Part shown: positions 20,603 to 30,020 of the stretch, piece by piece | Layout: every line of letters begins with the position of its first letter | Numbering within the stretch: the stretch's first letter is position 1 | From: Ectothiorhodospira mobilis | GTDB taxonomy: Bacteria; Pseudomonadota; Gammaproteobacteria; Ectothiorhodospirales; Ectothiorhodospiraceae | Length of the DNA stretch: 45,601 nucleotides | NCBI RefSeq assembly: GCF_016584115.1 | Contig: NZ_NRSK01000023.1 | Coordinates: forward strand, 1-45,601 | Reading direction: 5' to 3' | Program-made: the position numbers and the translations under genes | The notes under the pieces: generated by a model | Told to the model about the DNA's origin: nothing | Seen by the model: only the letters and a program-made list of their open reading frames with translations | The model's database searches: none

Positions 20603-21889
20603 ATGCTCTCCCTCACCGAGACCCCCGCGCTGATGCCCCCGGACCTGGGCGAGGCCATGGACCTGATCCCGGAGGCCTTTCTCATCTTCGACCGGGATCA
20701 CCGGGTGGTGGCCGCCAACGGGGCGGCGGCGACGCTGCTGTCGCGGCCCCGGGCCGCCCTTTTGGGGCGGGGTTGTCAGGAGATCCTGCACGGCCGTCCG
20801 GGGCCCTGTCCGGGGGCGGGTCGCTGCCCGCTGGAGGCCGGGGCCACCGCCGGCCCCGGTATCCTGGTGGAGCCGGCGGGGGGGGGGCGGCTGCGGCTGC
20901 GCATCACCACCTCCCCGGCGGGCTGGATCGGGGCCTTCCTGCAGGCCGAGGGCGGCGCCCGGGAGGGCGGCGATGCCGTCTCCCTGGTGGGGCGCTCCGC
21001 GGCCCTGCGCGGCCTCATGGACATGGTGGATCGGGTGGCGGCCACCCAGGCCACCGTGCTCCTGCTGGGGGAGAGCGGCGTGGGCAAGGAACGGGTGGCG
21101 GAGTATCTGCACCGCCGCTCCCGACGGGCCGCGGGGCCCCTGGTGGTGGTGGACTGCTCCACCCTGGGGGAGGCCCTCATCGAGGCGGAACTGTTCGGCT
21201 ACGAGAAGGGGGCCTTCACCGGCGCCGACCGGCGCAAGACCGGTCTGTTCGAGGCCGCCCACGGGGGCACGCTGTTCATCGACGAGGTGGGGGAGATGCC
21301 CCTGGCCCTGCAGAGCAAACTGCTGCGCGCCCTGGAGACCGCCCGCATCCGCCGCGTCGGCGGCACCGACTACATCGACGTGGACGTGCGCGTCGTGGCC
21401 GCCACCCACCGGGACCTGGCCGCCATGGTGACCGATGGGGCCTTCCGCCAGGACCTGTACTACCGCCTCTCCGCCTTCCCCGTGCGTATCCCCCCCCTGC
21501 GGGAGCGCCGCGAGGACATCCTGCCCCTGGCGGAACACTTCCTGCGCCAGGCGGACGGCGGCGCCCGCCATCTCCCCCTGGAGGGGGCCGTGGCCGCGGC
21601 CCTGCAGGGCCACGATTACCCCGGCAACGTGCGCGAGCTCAAGAACATCGTCACCCGCGCCGCCATCCTGGCCGGGGATGGCCCCCTGCGCCCGGAACAC
21701 TTCGCCGTGCCGGGGGCGGACGGGGGCAGGGGGGGCGAGGCCCCCTCCCGCCGCGGACGCCTGGACGCGGGCCGCATCCGCGCCGCCCTGGACGCCTGCG
21801 ACGGCCACCGCGGCGAGGCGGCCCGGCGCCTGGGGGTGAGCGAACGCACCCTCTACCGCTACCTGCGGCGCCTGGAAGGCGGGGGGTGA
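20603..21889 (+). CDS. Sigma-54-dependent transcriptional activator with N-terminal PAS domain
   Basis: A 428-residue enhancer-binding protein with no receiver domain. A PAS-like sensor occupies residues 15-115 and has a Cys/His cluster (C58, H63, C69, C75). The AAA+ domain covers about 127-355, with Walker A GESGVGKE near 154, the sigma-54 contact loop GAFTGA near 203, Walker [10 protein letters not shown] near 223, and the [15 protein letters not shown] segment. A Fis-type helix-turn-helix is at the end ([19 protein letters not shown]). The signal is unknown; the Cys cluster could bind a metal or sense redox state. The downstream gap carries sigma-54 promoter sequences and a palindrome, so the porin gene is its likely target. 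The start is uncertain; 20633 is an alternative. Confidence 0.88.
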   Translation: MLSLTETPALMPPDLGEAMDLIPEAFLIFDRDHRVVAANGAAATLLSRPRAALLGRGCQEILHGRPGPCPGAGRCPLEAGATAGPGILVEPAGGGRLRLRITTSPAGWIGAFLQAEGGAREGGDAVSLVGRSAALRGLMDMVDRVAATQATVLLLGESGVGKERVAEYLHRRSRRAAGPLVVVDCSTLGEALIEAELFGYEKGAFTGADRRKTGLFEAAHGGTLFIDEVGEMPLALQSKLLRALETARIRRVGGTDYIDVDVRVVAATHRDLAAMVTDGAFRQDLYYRLSAFPVRIPPLRERREDILPLAEHFLRQADGGARHLPLEGAVAAALQGHDYPGNVRELKNIVTRAAILAGDGPLRPEHFAVPGADGGRGGEAPSRRGRLDAGRIRAALDACDGHRGEAARRLGVSERTLYRYLRRLEGGG

Positions 21890-21918
21890 TCCCCCGCGGG
21901 GTGGTTCGTCGCCCAAGC

Positions 21919-21957
21919 GGTTCATCCGGGGTCTGAAGGAAGACCGGGATGTGAACC
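21919..21957 (+). terminator. Imperfect hairpin after the activator gene
   Basis: GGTTCA (21919-21924) pairs with TGAACC (21952-21957), and inside it GGTCT pairs with AGACC around a 6-nt loop. No T-run follows, so it is a weak terminator candidate separating the activator from the porin gene. Confidence 0.4.
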
Positions 21958-22063
21958 CGATCCCCGCTCCCCCAGGCCCGGACGCCCCCCCCCCATGGCG
22001 ATGCCGTCCCGCGCCCATCATGGCCGGGCCCTGCCGTGTGATTTTTACAACACCCTGGCGTGA

Positions 22064-22084
22064 TGTCATGACGTCGTCATGACA
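22064..22084 (+). promoter_or_regulatory. 21-bp perfect palindrome, candidate activator-binding site
   Basis: TGTCATGACG and CGTCATGACA are arranged as a perfect 10-bp inverted repeat around one T (22074). Each arm contains GTCATGAC, itself a palindrome, and the two lie 11 bp apart, about one helical turn. The centre is about 100 bp upstream of the start predicted from the -24/-12 site at 22147, the usual place for a sigma-54 enhancer. The rest of the 337-bp gap (21890-22226) holds the terminator hairpin and the two promoter candidates. Confidence 0.7.
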
Positions 22085-22085
22085 G

Positions 22086-22100
22086 TGGCACCCATGTTGT
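22086..22100 (+). promoter_or_regulatory. Secondary sigma-54 promoter candidate
   Basis: TGGCAC, five bases, then TTGT (consensus TGGCAC-N5-TTGC, one mismatch). It directly abuts the palindrome, so a protein bound there might block rather than activate it. Confidence 0.4.
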
Positions 22101-22146
22101 CAGGGGTGTGGTCTTTTTGCACGAGCCATTTCAATGACTTGGATTG

Positions 22147-22162
22147 TGGCACGGCTCCTGCA
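22147..22162 (+). promoter_or_regulatory. Sigma-54 (-24/-12) promoter of the porin gene
   Basis: TGGCAC, five bases (GGCTC), then CTGCA; only one mismatch to TGGCAC-N5-TTGCA. The predicted start near 22174 gives a leader of about 53 nt before the porin ATG. The upstream gene encodes a sigma-54 activator and the palindrome lies at about -100. Confidence 0.65.
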
Positions 22163-22226
22163 TCCGTTGTATATGGCTGACACATCCGAGCCATCCATAA
22201 CAACACTCTGCAGAGGATCCACAATC

Positions 22227-23273
22227 ATGAAGAAAACCGTACTCGCTTTCGCCGTGGCCGCTGCCGTGGCCGCCCCCGCCGCCATGGCCGACACCACCCT
22301 GTACGGCCGCATGAACCTGTCCCTGGACTTCGTGGACAACGATGAGGACTCCTCCCACCAGCTGGCCTCCAACTCCTCCCGCCTGGGTGTGCGCGGTTCC
22401 GAGGACCTGGGTATGGGCCTGAAGGGGGTCTACCAGATCGAGGCCGGTCTCTATAGCGACCGCCAGACCTTCGACAACTCCGACCTGACCGCCCGCAACA
22501 CCTACCTGGGCCTGGCCGGCGGCTTCGGTGAACTGCGTCTGGGTAAGCACGATAGTGCCTACAAGACCGCCACCCTGCCCCTGAACTTCTTCGCCGACAC
22601 CCTGGGCGACATGCACCACATCGCCGGTCAGTTCGATGATGCCGCGGGGGTGGATAACTTCTACAACCGCGACGACAACACCATCGTCTACATGAGCCCG
22701 AACCTGGACGGCATGCGTTTCATGGCCAACTACACCACGGACAAGGACGACGACACCCCGGACGCCTATGCCAATGACCGGAGTGCCATGTCCCTGGCCG
22801 GCACCTTCGAACAGGGCCCCATGTACCTGGGCGTGGCCTACCAGCAGATGAACGAGTACAACGCTGCGCGTGACGCCGATGCCACCGGCTGGAAGGTGGG
22901 CGGCACCTACGACCTGGGGGGCTTCACCCTGGCGGCCATGTACGAGAACCTGGACTCCGATCAGGATGCCTTTGGTGATCGGGACATGTTCCACCTGGGT
23001 GGCAAGTACGCCATGGGCCAGGCCTACCTGATGGCCTCCTACTCCATGGCCGATGAGAACGACATGGACGAAACTGGGGCCGACATGTACGCCCTGGGCG
23101 CCGGCTACAACCTGTCCCAGCGCACCAACATGTACGCCACCTACGCCCAGATGTCCAATGACGATGCCGCCACCTATGCCTTCACCGGTTCCGGCAAGGG
23201 TAAGAGTGTGGCAGCCTCTGCGGCTGGCGCCGAGGTCTCCGGCTTCCAGGTGGGTGTGGCCCACAACTTCTAA
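22227..23273 (+). CDS. Gram-negative general porin
   Basis: A 348-residue outer-membrane barrel. The signal peptide MKKTVLAFAVAAAVAAPAAMA is split here as MKKTVLAFAVAAAV and AAPAAMA, with cleavage before DTTLYGRMNLSLDF. The mature part has the porin signatures SSRLGVRGSEDLGMGLKGVYQ (seen as SSRLGVRGSED, LGMGLKGVYQ), RNTYLGLAGGFGELRLG, and a C-terminal Phe for BAM recognition. It is strongly acidic: about 48 Asp/Glu against about 20 Lys/Arg, which suggests cation selectivity or salt adaptation. A sigma-54-type promoter and enhancer precede it. A strong terminator follows. The transported solute is unknown. Confidence 0.93.
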   Translation: MKKTVLAFAVAAAVAAPAAMADTTLYGRMNLSLDFVDNDEDSSHQLASNSSRLGVRGSEDLGMGLKGVYQIEAGLYSDRQTFDNSDLTARNTYLGLAGGFGELRLGKHDSAYKTATLPLNFFADTLGDMHHIAGQFDDAAGVDNFYNRDDNTIVYMSPNLDGMRFMANYTTDKDDDTPDAYANDRSAMSLAGTFEQGPMYLGVAYQQMNEYNAARDADATGWKVGGTYDLGGFTLAAMYENLDSDQDAFGDRDMFHLGGKYAMGQAYLMASYSMADENDMDETGADMYALGAGYNLSQRTNMYATYAQMSNDDAATYAFTGSGKGKSVAASAAGAEVSGFQVGVAHNF

Positions 23274-23340
23274 GAAATCGGCCCCCAGGCCGACGTCCTG
23301 GTCCCTTCGCCGCCCCGGCGGCAAGGGGCCCTGTATTGAA

Positions 23341-23376
23341 GGGCGCGATGCGGAGGGTTCCGCTCGCGCCCTTTTT
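23341..23376 (+). terminator. Rho-independent terminator of the porin gene
   Basis: GGGCGCGA (23341-23348) pairs with TCGCGCCC (23364-23371), with an inner GCGGA/TCCGC stem and a GGGT loop, followed by five T residues (23372-23376). It lies 68 bases after the porin stop. Confidence 0.88.
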
Positions 23377-23557
23377 CTGTTCCGGCGGGGGAAATGCCGC
23401 CGATTGCTGCGCTGCGGTGTATGCACCCGGGCCGGTTCCGTGTCGATAACCCCATGAAATGAAAGTGAATTTTTCGTGGCAAACGCGGGGCTTGACTTGT
23501 CCGGAGGGGGCGGTGCTGTTACCCTCCCAAGTTCCCTTCGCAATCCTCCCCGCATCT

Positions 23558-26500
23558 ATGACCTCCACGACCCGCATTCGCGAGATCCCCTACAACTACA
23601 CCTCCTATTCCGACCGGGAGATCGTCATCCGGTTTCTCGGCGAGTCCATGTGGGACGTACTCAACACCCTGCGCGCCCAGCGGCGCACCGGCGTGTCCGC
23701 CCGCATGCTCTTCGAGGTGCTGGGGGATATGTGGGTGGTGACGCGCAACCCCTATATCCAGGATGACCTGCTGGCGGATAAGAAGCGCCTGAGCCATCTC
23801 ATCGGCGCCATGGACCATCGCATCGACCAGATCGTGGCCCGGGCCGACGGCAACGAGAAGGCCCTGGAGCTGGCCGGGGCGGCGCGGCAGGCGGTGCGCC
23901 GCTTCGAGGCCTGGTTCCCCGAGCAGCAGGCCCTGCGCGAACGGGTGCGCCGCCGGCTTCTGCGCCACACCGCCCGGGACAACATCGCCTTCGACGGCCT
24001 GGCCCGGGTGTCCCATGTCACCGACGCCACCGACTGGCGCGTGGAGCTGCCCTTCGTGGTGATCACCCCCGACACCGAGGAGGAGATGGCCCAGGTGGTG
24101 GCCGCCTGCCTGGAACTGGGGCTGACGGTGATCCCCCGGGGCGGCGGCACCGGCTACACCGGCAGCGGCGTGCCCCTGACCCCCGACGCGGCGGTGATCA
24201 ACACCGAGAAGCTGGACTGGGTGGGCGAGGTGGAATTCCGCGAGCTGCCCGGCCTGGAACAGCCGGTGCCCACCGTGCACACCGGCGCCGGGGCGGTGAA
24301 CCGGCGCATCTCCGAGGCGGCCCTGCGGGGCGGCCATGTCTTCGCCGTGGATCCCACCTCCCAGGACGCCTCCACCGCGGGCGGCAACATCGCCATGAAC
24401 GCCGGCGGCAAGAAGGCCGTGCAGTGGGGCACCGCCCTGGACAATCTGGCCTCCTGGCGCATGGTGACCCCCGACGCCCGCTGGATTGAGGTGGAGCGGG
24501 TGAACCACAACCTGGGCAAGATCCACGACCAGGAGGAGGTGACCTTCCGCATCACCCGCTACCAGGCGGACGGCCACACCCCCGAGGGGGAGCCGGAGGA
24601 GATCACCTTCCCCGGCCGCGCCTGCCGCCGCGAGGGGCTGGGCAAGGACGTGACCGACAAGCGCCTGTTCGATCTCCCCGGGGTACAGAAGGAGGGCTGC
24701 GACGGCCTCATCACCTCGGCGGTGTTCGTGGTGCACCGCATGGCCTCTCACCTGCGCACGGTGTGCCTGGAGTTCTACGGCCCGGACCTGCATCAGGCGG
24801 TGCCCGCCATCGTGGAGATCAAGAACGATCTGGAGGCGGATCCGAAGGTGCAGCTCACGGGGCTGGAGCATCTGGACGACCGCTACGTGCGCGCCGTGCG
24901 CTACACCCCCAAGGGGTCCCGGCGGGAGCGGCCCAAGATGCTGCTCATGGCCGACCTGGCCTCGGACGATGAGCAGGCCGTGGCGGATGCCGCCGCCCGG
25001 GTGGTGGGCATGGCCAATGCCCGCAACGGCGACGGTTTCATCGCCGTCAGCCCCGAGGCGCGCCGCCGCTTCTGGGAGGAGCGCTCCCGCACCGCCGCCA
25101 TCGCCGCCCACACCAACGCCTTCAAGATCAACGAGGACGTGGTCATCCCCCTGGAGCGCCTGGGGGAATACAGCGAGGGCATCGAGCGCATCAATATCCA
25201 CCAGTCCCTCACCAACAAGCTGCGCATGGCCGAGGAGATCCTCGAATGCCTGGACGCGGACCGCCAGGCCCTGGTGGCCAGGCTGGGCCTGGACAACGAC
25301 GAGGCGCGCAACTGGTTCGAGAAGCGCCGCCAGGCCGCCGAGGCCCATGTGCTGCAGGTGCGCGACCGCTGGCGCCGCATCCTGGAGCACCTGGAGACGG
25401 ACGCCACCGAGGTGGATGAACTCCTGGACGACACGGCCCGCCAGGCGCGGCGTCCCGGCGACCGGCTGGTGCATCTCATCCTGCGCCATGACCTGGTGAT
25501 CTCCTACCGCCGCGAGCTGGAGGCCCCGCTGTTCGAGATCTTCGACGGGCGGGATCTGGACACTGTGCGCCAGCGCATCCAGGCGATCCACGACCGGGTG
25601 CTCACCAGCCGCCTGTTCGTGGCCCTGCACATGCACGCCGGGGACGGCAACGTGCACACCAACATCCCGGTGAACTCCAACGACTACGCTATGATGCACG
25701 AGGCGGAGCGCATCGTCGGGCAGGTGATGGACCTGGCCCGCAGCCTCGGCGGCGTCATCACCGGCGAGCACGGGGTGGGGCTCACCAAGATGCAGTACCT
25801 GGACCCGGAGGTGGTGGAGGCCTTCGCCGACTACAAGCGCCGGGTGGACCCGGACAACCGCTTCAACCGCGGCAAGCTCATGACGGGCTCCGGCCTGGCC
25901 ATGGCCTACACCCCCTCCCTGCGCCTGGTGGAGGAGGAGGCCCTGATCCTGGAGCAGAGCGAGCTGGGGGCCCTGAACGACGACATCCGCGACTGCCTGC
26001 GCTGCGGCAAGTGCAAGCCGGTGTGCAGCACCCACGTGCCCCGGGCCAACCTGCTGTACTCGCCGCGCAACAAGATCCTGGCCACCGGGCTCATCATCGA
26101 GGCCTTCCTCTACGAGGAACAGACCCGCCGCGGCCTGTCCTTCCGCCACTTCGATGAGCTCAACGAGGTGGCGGACCACTGCACCGTGTGCCACAAATGC
26201 CTGCCGCCGTGCCCGGTGAACATCGACTTCGGCGACGTCACCGCGCGCATGCGCACCATCCTCAAGGAGCAGCGCCAGCGCCGCAGCAGCATGGCCGCCC
26301 GGGTCTCCATGACCTACCTGAACATCCAGGATCCGCGGGCGGTGCATGTGATGCACAAGGCCCTGGTGCAGTGGGGCTTCACCGCCCAGCGGGTGGGGCA
26401 TACCCTGTTCCGGCGCGTGGGTCTCAAGGGGCCGGCCATCCCCCCCGCCACCACCCGCCGGCGGCCGCTGCACGAGCAGGTCATCCACATGATGAACAAG

Positions 26501-27403
26501 CCCCTGCCGGCGGATGTGCCCGCCCAGACCACCCGCACCATGCTGGGGCTGGACGATCCCAGCCATGTGGCCATCGTGCGGGATCCGGCGCAGATGGAGG
26601 ACAACGGCGAGGCGGTGTTCTACTTCCCCGGCTGCGGCTCCGAGCGCCTGTTCAGCCAGGTGGCCCTGGCCTCCCTGGCCATGCTCTACCGCACCGGGGC
26701 CCAGACGGTCCTGCCGCCGGGCTATCTCTGCTGCGGCTATCCCCAGGAGGCCTCCGGGGAGGCGAAGAAGGCCCGGGAGATCGAGACCGCCAACCGCGTG
26801 CTCTTCCACCGCGTGGCCAACACCCTCAACTACCTGGACATCAAGACGGTGATCGTCTCCTGCGGCACCTGCATGGATCAGCTGCTCAAATACGAGTTCG
26901 AGCGCATCTTCCCCGGCTGCCGCCTGCTGGACATCCACGAATACCTGCTGGAGAAGGGGGTGACCCTGGAAAACGGCGTGGAAGGGCGGCAGTACCTGTA
27001 CCACGATCCCTGCCACAGCCCCATGAAGACCCATAACCCGCTGAAGGTGGCCAATGCCCTCATGGGGCAGCCGGTGGTCCACTCCGACCGCTGCTGCGGC
27101 GAGGCGGGCACCTTCGCCATGAACCGCCCGGACGTGGCCACCCAGGTGCGCTTCCGCAAGCAGGAGGAGATCACCAAGGGGGTGACCCAGCTCACCGGTG
27201 AATCCGTGGCGGACCCGGGGCAGGTGAAGGTCCTCACCGCCTGTCCCGCCTGCCAGCAGGGGCTGGCCCGCTATGGCGAGGAGACCGGCGTGGGCACCGA
27301 CTACATCGTGGTGGAGATGGCCGAGGCCCTCCTGGGGGCGGACTGGCAGCGCCGGTTCATCGACCAGGCCCGCCGTGAGGGCATCGAGAAGGTGCTGCTC
27401 TAG
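23558..27403 (+). CDS. Fused FAD-linked oxidase / iron-sulfur dehydrogenase with N-terminal DUF3683
   Basis: A 1281-residue multidomain protein. Residues 1-150 are DUF3683 ([20 protein letters not shown]). An FAD-binding type 4 domain follows with the [12 protein letters not shown] loop near 190, then the FAD-oxidase C domain with [14 protein letters not shown] and GEHGVGL. Two [4Fe-4S] motifs are at about 812 ([11 protein letters not shown]) and 874 ([11 protein letters not shown]), and two CCG domains at about 1057 (CCGYPQEA) and 1178 (CCGEAGTF). It is a GlcD-GlcF-like fusion, most likely a D-lactate or other D-2-hydroxyacid dehydrogenase feeding quinone; the substrate is not proven. A possible -35 (TTGACT, 23492-23497) lies upstream without a clear -10. 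The start has no strong ribosome-binding site. Confidence 0.88.
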   Translation: MTSTTRIREIPYNYTSYSDREIVIRFLGESMWDVLNTLRAQRRTGVSARMLFEVLGDMWVVTRNPYIQDDLLADKKRLSHLIGAMDHRIDQIVARADGNEKALELAGAARQAVRRFEAWFPEQQALRERVRRRLLRHTARDNIAFDGLARVSHVTDATDWRVELPFVVITPDTEEEMAQVVAACLELGLTVIPRGGGTGYTGSGVPLTPDAAVINTEKLDWVGEVEFRELPGLEQPVPTVHTGAGAVNRRISEAALRGGHVFAVDPTSQDASTAGGNIAMNAGGKKAVQWGTALDNLASWRMVTPDARWIEVERVNHNLGKIHDQEEVTFRITRYQADGHTPEGEPEEITFPGRACRREGLGKDVTDKRLFDLPGVQKEGCDGLITSAVFVVHRMASHLRTVCLEFYGPDLHQAVPAIVEIKNDLEADPKVQLTGLEHLDDRYVRAVRYTPKGSRRERPKMLLMADLASDDEQAVADAAARVVGMANARNGDGFIAVSPEARRRFWEERSRTAAIAAHTNAFKINEDVVIPLERLGEYSEGIERINIHQSLTNKLRMAEEILECLDADRQALVARLGLDNDEARNWFEKRRQAAEAHVLQVRDRWRRILEHLETDATEVDELLDDTARQARRPGDRLVHLILRHDLVISYRRELEAPLFEIFDGRDLDTVRQRIQAIHDRVLTSRLFVALHMHAGDGNVHTNIPVNSNDYAMMHEAERIVGQVMDLARSLGGVITGEHGVGLTKMQYLDPEVVEAFADYKRRVDPDNRFNRGKLMTGSGLAMAYTPSLRLVEEEALILEQSELGALNDDIRDCLRCGKCKPVCSTHVPRANLLYSPRNKILATGLIIEAFLYEEQTRRGLSFRHFDELNEVADHCTVCHKCLPPCPVNIDFGDVTARMRTILKEQRQRRSSMAARVSMTYLNIQDPRAVHVMHKALVQWGFTAQRVGHTLFRRVGLKGPAIPPATTRRRPLHEQVIHMMNKPLPADVPAQTTRTMLGLDDPSHVAIVRDPAQMEDNGEAVFYFPGCGSERLFSQVALASLAMLYRTGAQTVLPPGYLCCGYPQEASGEAKKAREIETANRVLFHRVANTLNYLDIKTVIVSCGTCMDQLLKYEFERIFPGCRLLDIHEYLLEKGVTLENGVEGRQYLYHDPCHSPMKTHNPLKVANALMGQPVVHSDRCCGEAGTFAMNRPDVATQVRFRKQEEITKGVTQLTGESVADPGQVKVLTACPACQQGLARYGEETGVGTDYIVVEMAEALLGADWQRRFIDQARREGIEKVLL

Positions 27404-27461
27404 GCCCGCCCCGGGCCGCCGCGCCCGGGTGCGCCGGATGGCGTGGCCCGGAGCGCCGGCC

Positions 27462-27665
27462 CTAGAGGCGGTGGATCAGCCACAGCAGCAGGGACACCAC
27501 CGCGCTGACCACCAGGGAGGTGGTGAGGGGGAGGTAGAAGGTGAAGCCGTCCCGCTGGATGAGCAGGTCCCCCGGCAGGCGCCCCAGGCCCAGCCGCGCA
27601 AGCCACGGCCAGGCCAGGCCCGCCAGGAGGAGCAGAATGCCCAGGGCGATCAGGATCCGGGCCAT
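27462..27665 (-). CDS. DUF2905 family small membrane protein
   Basis: A 67-residue protein with two hydrophobic helices (about 3-23 and 48-66) around the conserved LGRLPGDLLIQRDGFTFYLPLTTSL core, here split LGRLPGDLLIQ and RDGFTFYLPLTTSL. This is the DUF2905 pattern, of unknown function. It follows rpiA on the same strand after 28 bp, so they probably share a transcript. Confidence 0.88.
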   Translation of the reverse strand: MARILIALGILLLLAGLAWPWLARLGLGRLPGDLLIQRDGFTFYLPLTTSLVVSAVVSLLLWLIHRL

Positions 27666-27693
27666 GGCGCGCGTCCTCCCGCCGGCCGCGGGC

Positions 27694-28353
27694 CTACCTC
27701 AGGGTGCGCACCCCGTCGGGGCCTGCCAGCAGCAGCACATCCGCCGGGCGGCGGGCGAAGATCCCCACGGTGACCACCCCGGCGATCTGGTTCAGGGTGG
27801 TCTCCATCTCCACCGGGTTGGCGATGCGCAGGTTGTGCACGTCCAGGATGAGGTTGCCGTTGTCCGTGGTGAAGCCCTGGCGCAGCTCCGGCTGCCCCCC
27901 CAGCTTGAGGATCTCCCGGGCCACGTAGCTGCGGGCCATGGGGATCACCTCCACCGGCAGGGGGAAGGCCCCCAGCACGTCCACCCGCTTGGATTCGTCG
28001 GCGATGCAGACGAAGGTCTCGCTGGCGGCGGCCACGATCTTCTCCCGGGTGAGGGCGCCGCCGCCCCCCTTGATCAGGTGCAGGTGTTCCGTGGCCTCGT
28101 CGGCCCCGTCCACGTACAGGGGCAGGGTGCCGGTGCTGTTCAGGTCCATCACCTGGATGCCGTGTCCCCGCAGGCGCTGGGCACTGGCCTCGGAGGAGGC
28201 CACGGCGCCCTCGATGCGGTTCTTCATGCCGGCGAGCAGGTCGATGAAGTGGTTGGCCGTGGATCCGGTGCCCACGCCCACGATCATGCCGTCTTCCACG
28301 TATTCCAGGGCCGCTTGGGCGGCGGCCTTCTTCATGTCGTCCGCGTTGCTCAT
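27694..28353 (-). CDS. rpiA: Ribose-5-phosphate isomerase A
   Basis: 219 residues, the same length as the E. coli enzyme. It interconverts ribose-5-phosphate and ribulose-5-phosphate. Signature segments are [14 protein letters not shown] near residue 25, DGADEA near 82 and [12 protein letters not shown] near 95; the Asp, Glu and Lys active-site residues are all present. It is divergent from ilvA. Confidence 0.97.
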   Translation of the reverse strand: MSNADDMKKAAAQAALEYVEDGMIVGVGTGSTANHFIDLLAGMKNRIEGAVASSEASAQRLRGHGIQVMDLNSTGTLPLYVDGADEATEHLHLIKGGGGALTREKIVAAASETFVCIADESKRVDVLGAFPLPVEVIPMARSYVAREILKLGGQPELRQGFTTDNGNLILDVHNLRIANPVEMETTLNQIAGVVTVGIFARRPADVLLLAGPDGVRTLR

Positions 28354-28415
28354 GGGGTTTCTCCTCTGGTTTGAGGGGCATTCTACGCGCAGCGGCGGGG
28401 CGGGGTCATCACCGC

Positions 28416-28445
28416 TTGCGGCTGGGGAAGGGCGGGCGGTATCTT
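28416..28445 (+). promoter_or_regulatory. Candidate promoter placing ilvA on a leaderless mRNA
   Basis: TTGCGG (28416-28421) and TATCTT (28440-28445) are 18 bp apart. The -10 ends only 6 bp before the ilvA ATG at 28452, so transcription could start at the start codon itself. No Shine-Dalgarno is visible before the ATG. Confidence 0.35.
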
Positions 28446-28451
28446 GATCCC

Positions 28452-30020
28452 ATGACCTATCCCTACCTGCAGAAGATCCTCACCGCCCGCGTCTACGACG
28501 TGGCCCGCGAAACCCCCTTAGACCCCATGCCCACCCTCTCGCGCCGCCTGGGCAACCAGGTGCTGCTCAAGCGCGAGGACCTGCAGCCGGTGTTCTCCTT
28601 CAAGCTGCGGGGGGCCTACAACAAGATCGTGCAGCTGCCGCCGGAGGTGCGCGCCCGGGGGGTGATCGCCGCCTCCGCCGGCAACCATGCCCAGGGGGTG
28701 GCCCTCTCCGCCCGCCGCCTGGGGATCCCGGCGGTGATCGTCATGCCCCGCACCACGCCGTCCATCAAGGTGGACGCGGTGCGCGCCCTGGGGGGGGAGG
28801 CCATCCTGCACGGTGATTCCTACGACGAGGCCTACCGGCTCACCCAGGAGCTGGTGGAGGAGAACGGCTACACCTTCATCCATCCCTTCGACGAACCGGA
28901 GGTGATCGCCGGGCAGGGGACCGTGGCCATGGAGTTGCTGCGCCAGCATCCGGACCCGCTGGACGCCGTCTTCGTGGGCGTGGGCGGCGGCGGCATTCTC
29001 GGCGGCATGGCCGCCTACATCAAGGCCCTGCGTCCGGACATCCGCGTCATCGGCGTGGAGCCGGATGATGCCCCCTGCATGCAGCAGGCCCTGGAGAAGA
29101 AGCGCCGCGTGGTGCTGGAGCAGGTGGGCATCTTCGCCGACGGCGCGGCGGTGCGCCAGGCGGGCAAGGAGACCTATCGCCTGGCCCGGGAATACGTGGA
29201 TGAGATCCTGCTGGTGTCCTCGGACGAGCTCTGCGCCGCCATCAAGGACATCTTCGACGACACCCGGGTGATGGCCGAACCCGCCGGGGCCCTGGGGGTG
29301 GCGGGCCTGAAGAAGTACCTGGAGCGGGAGGGGACCCGCGACGGCCGCTATGCCGCCGTGCTCAGCGGGGCCAACATCAACTTCGACCGTCTGCGCCACG
29401 TCACCGAGCGGGCGGAGCTGGGGGAGCACCGGGAGGCCCTGTTCGCCGCCACCATCCCCGAGCGCCCCGGCAGTTTCCGTGCCTTCTGCGAGGCCATCGG
29501 CAAGCGTTCCGTCACCGAGTTCAACTACCGCTATGCCGACGACCGTCAGGCCCATGTCTTCGTGGGGGTGCAGCTGAGCGGCGGCGAGGCGGAGGGCAAG
29601 GCCCTGCTGGCGGACCTGGAGGCCCGGGGCTATGCCATCGTGGACCTGAGCCGCAACGAGATGGCCAAGGCCCACCTGCGCCACATGGTGGGCGGGCACG
29701 CCACCCACGTGGGGGACGAGCGGGTCTACCGCTTCGAGTTCCCGGAGCGGCCGGGGGCGCTGATGAACTTCCTCAGCCACATGGGCCAGGACTGGAACAT
29801 CAGCCTGTTCCACTACCGCAACCATGGCGCCGCCTACGGCCGGGTGCTGGTGGGGCTGCAGGTGCCCCCCGAGGACAAGACCCGCTTCAGGCGCTTCCTG
29901 AAGGATCTGGGCTACATCCACTGGGAGGAGACGGACAACCCGGTCTACCGGTTGTTCCTCGGGCCTGAAAACGGGGCCGTGCCGGAGCTCAGTCCCGGGG
30001 GTTCTCCAGAGAGAGGATGA
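28452..30020 (+). CDS. ilvA: Threonine ammonia-lyase, biosynthetic (threonine deaminase)
   Basis: A 522-residue PLP enzyme converting threonine to 2-oxobutanoate, the first step to isoleucine. The PLP lysine is K51 in [11 protein letters not shown], and the phosphate-binding [10 protein letters not shown] loop is near residue 180. Two C-terminal ACT-like regulatory domains (from about 330, [14 protein letters not shown], and about 425, [14 protein letters not shown]) mark the isoleucine-inhibited biosynthetic form rather than the catabolic TdcB. Its 3' end overlaps the convergent EVE-domain gene by 32 bp. Confidence 0.96.
   Translation: MTYPYLQKILTARVYDVARETPLDPMPTLSRRLGNQVLLKREDLQPVFSFKLRGAYNKIVQLPPEVRARGVIAASAGNHAQGVALSARRLGIPAVIVMPRTTPSIKVDAVRALGGEAILHGDSYDEAYRLTQELVEENGYTFIHPFDEPEVIAGQGTVAMELLRQHPDPLDAVFVGVGGGGILGGMAAYIKALRPDIRVIGVEPDDAPCMQQALEKKRRVVLEQVGIFADGAAVRQAGKETYRLAREYVDEILLVSSDELCAAIKDIFDDTRVMAEPAGALGVAGLKKYLEREGTRDGRYAAVLSGANINFDRLRHVTERAELGEHREALFAATIPERPGSFRAFCEAIGKRSVTEFNYRYADDRQAHVFVGVQLSGGEAEGKALLADLEARGYAIVDLSRNEMAKAHLRHMVGGHATHVGDERVYRFEFPERPGALMNFLSHMGQDWNISLFHYRNHGAAYGRVLVGLQVPPEDKTRFRRFLKDLGYIHWEETDNPVYRLFLGPENGAVPELSPGGSPERG

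Noticed and set aside
20413-20685. Minus-strand 90-codon frame ending just before mntA, with a GCPLCSMHVPQYA segment
   Set aside because: It runs across the direct repeat and into the sigma-54 gene start. The N-terminal half is antisense shadow, and no ribosome-binding site precedes the internal ATG. A short third member of the toxin-antitoxin unit cannot be excluded but is not supported.
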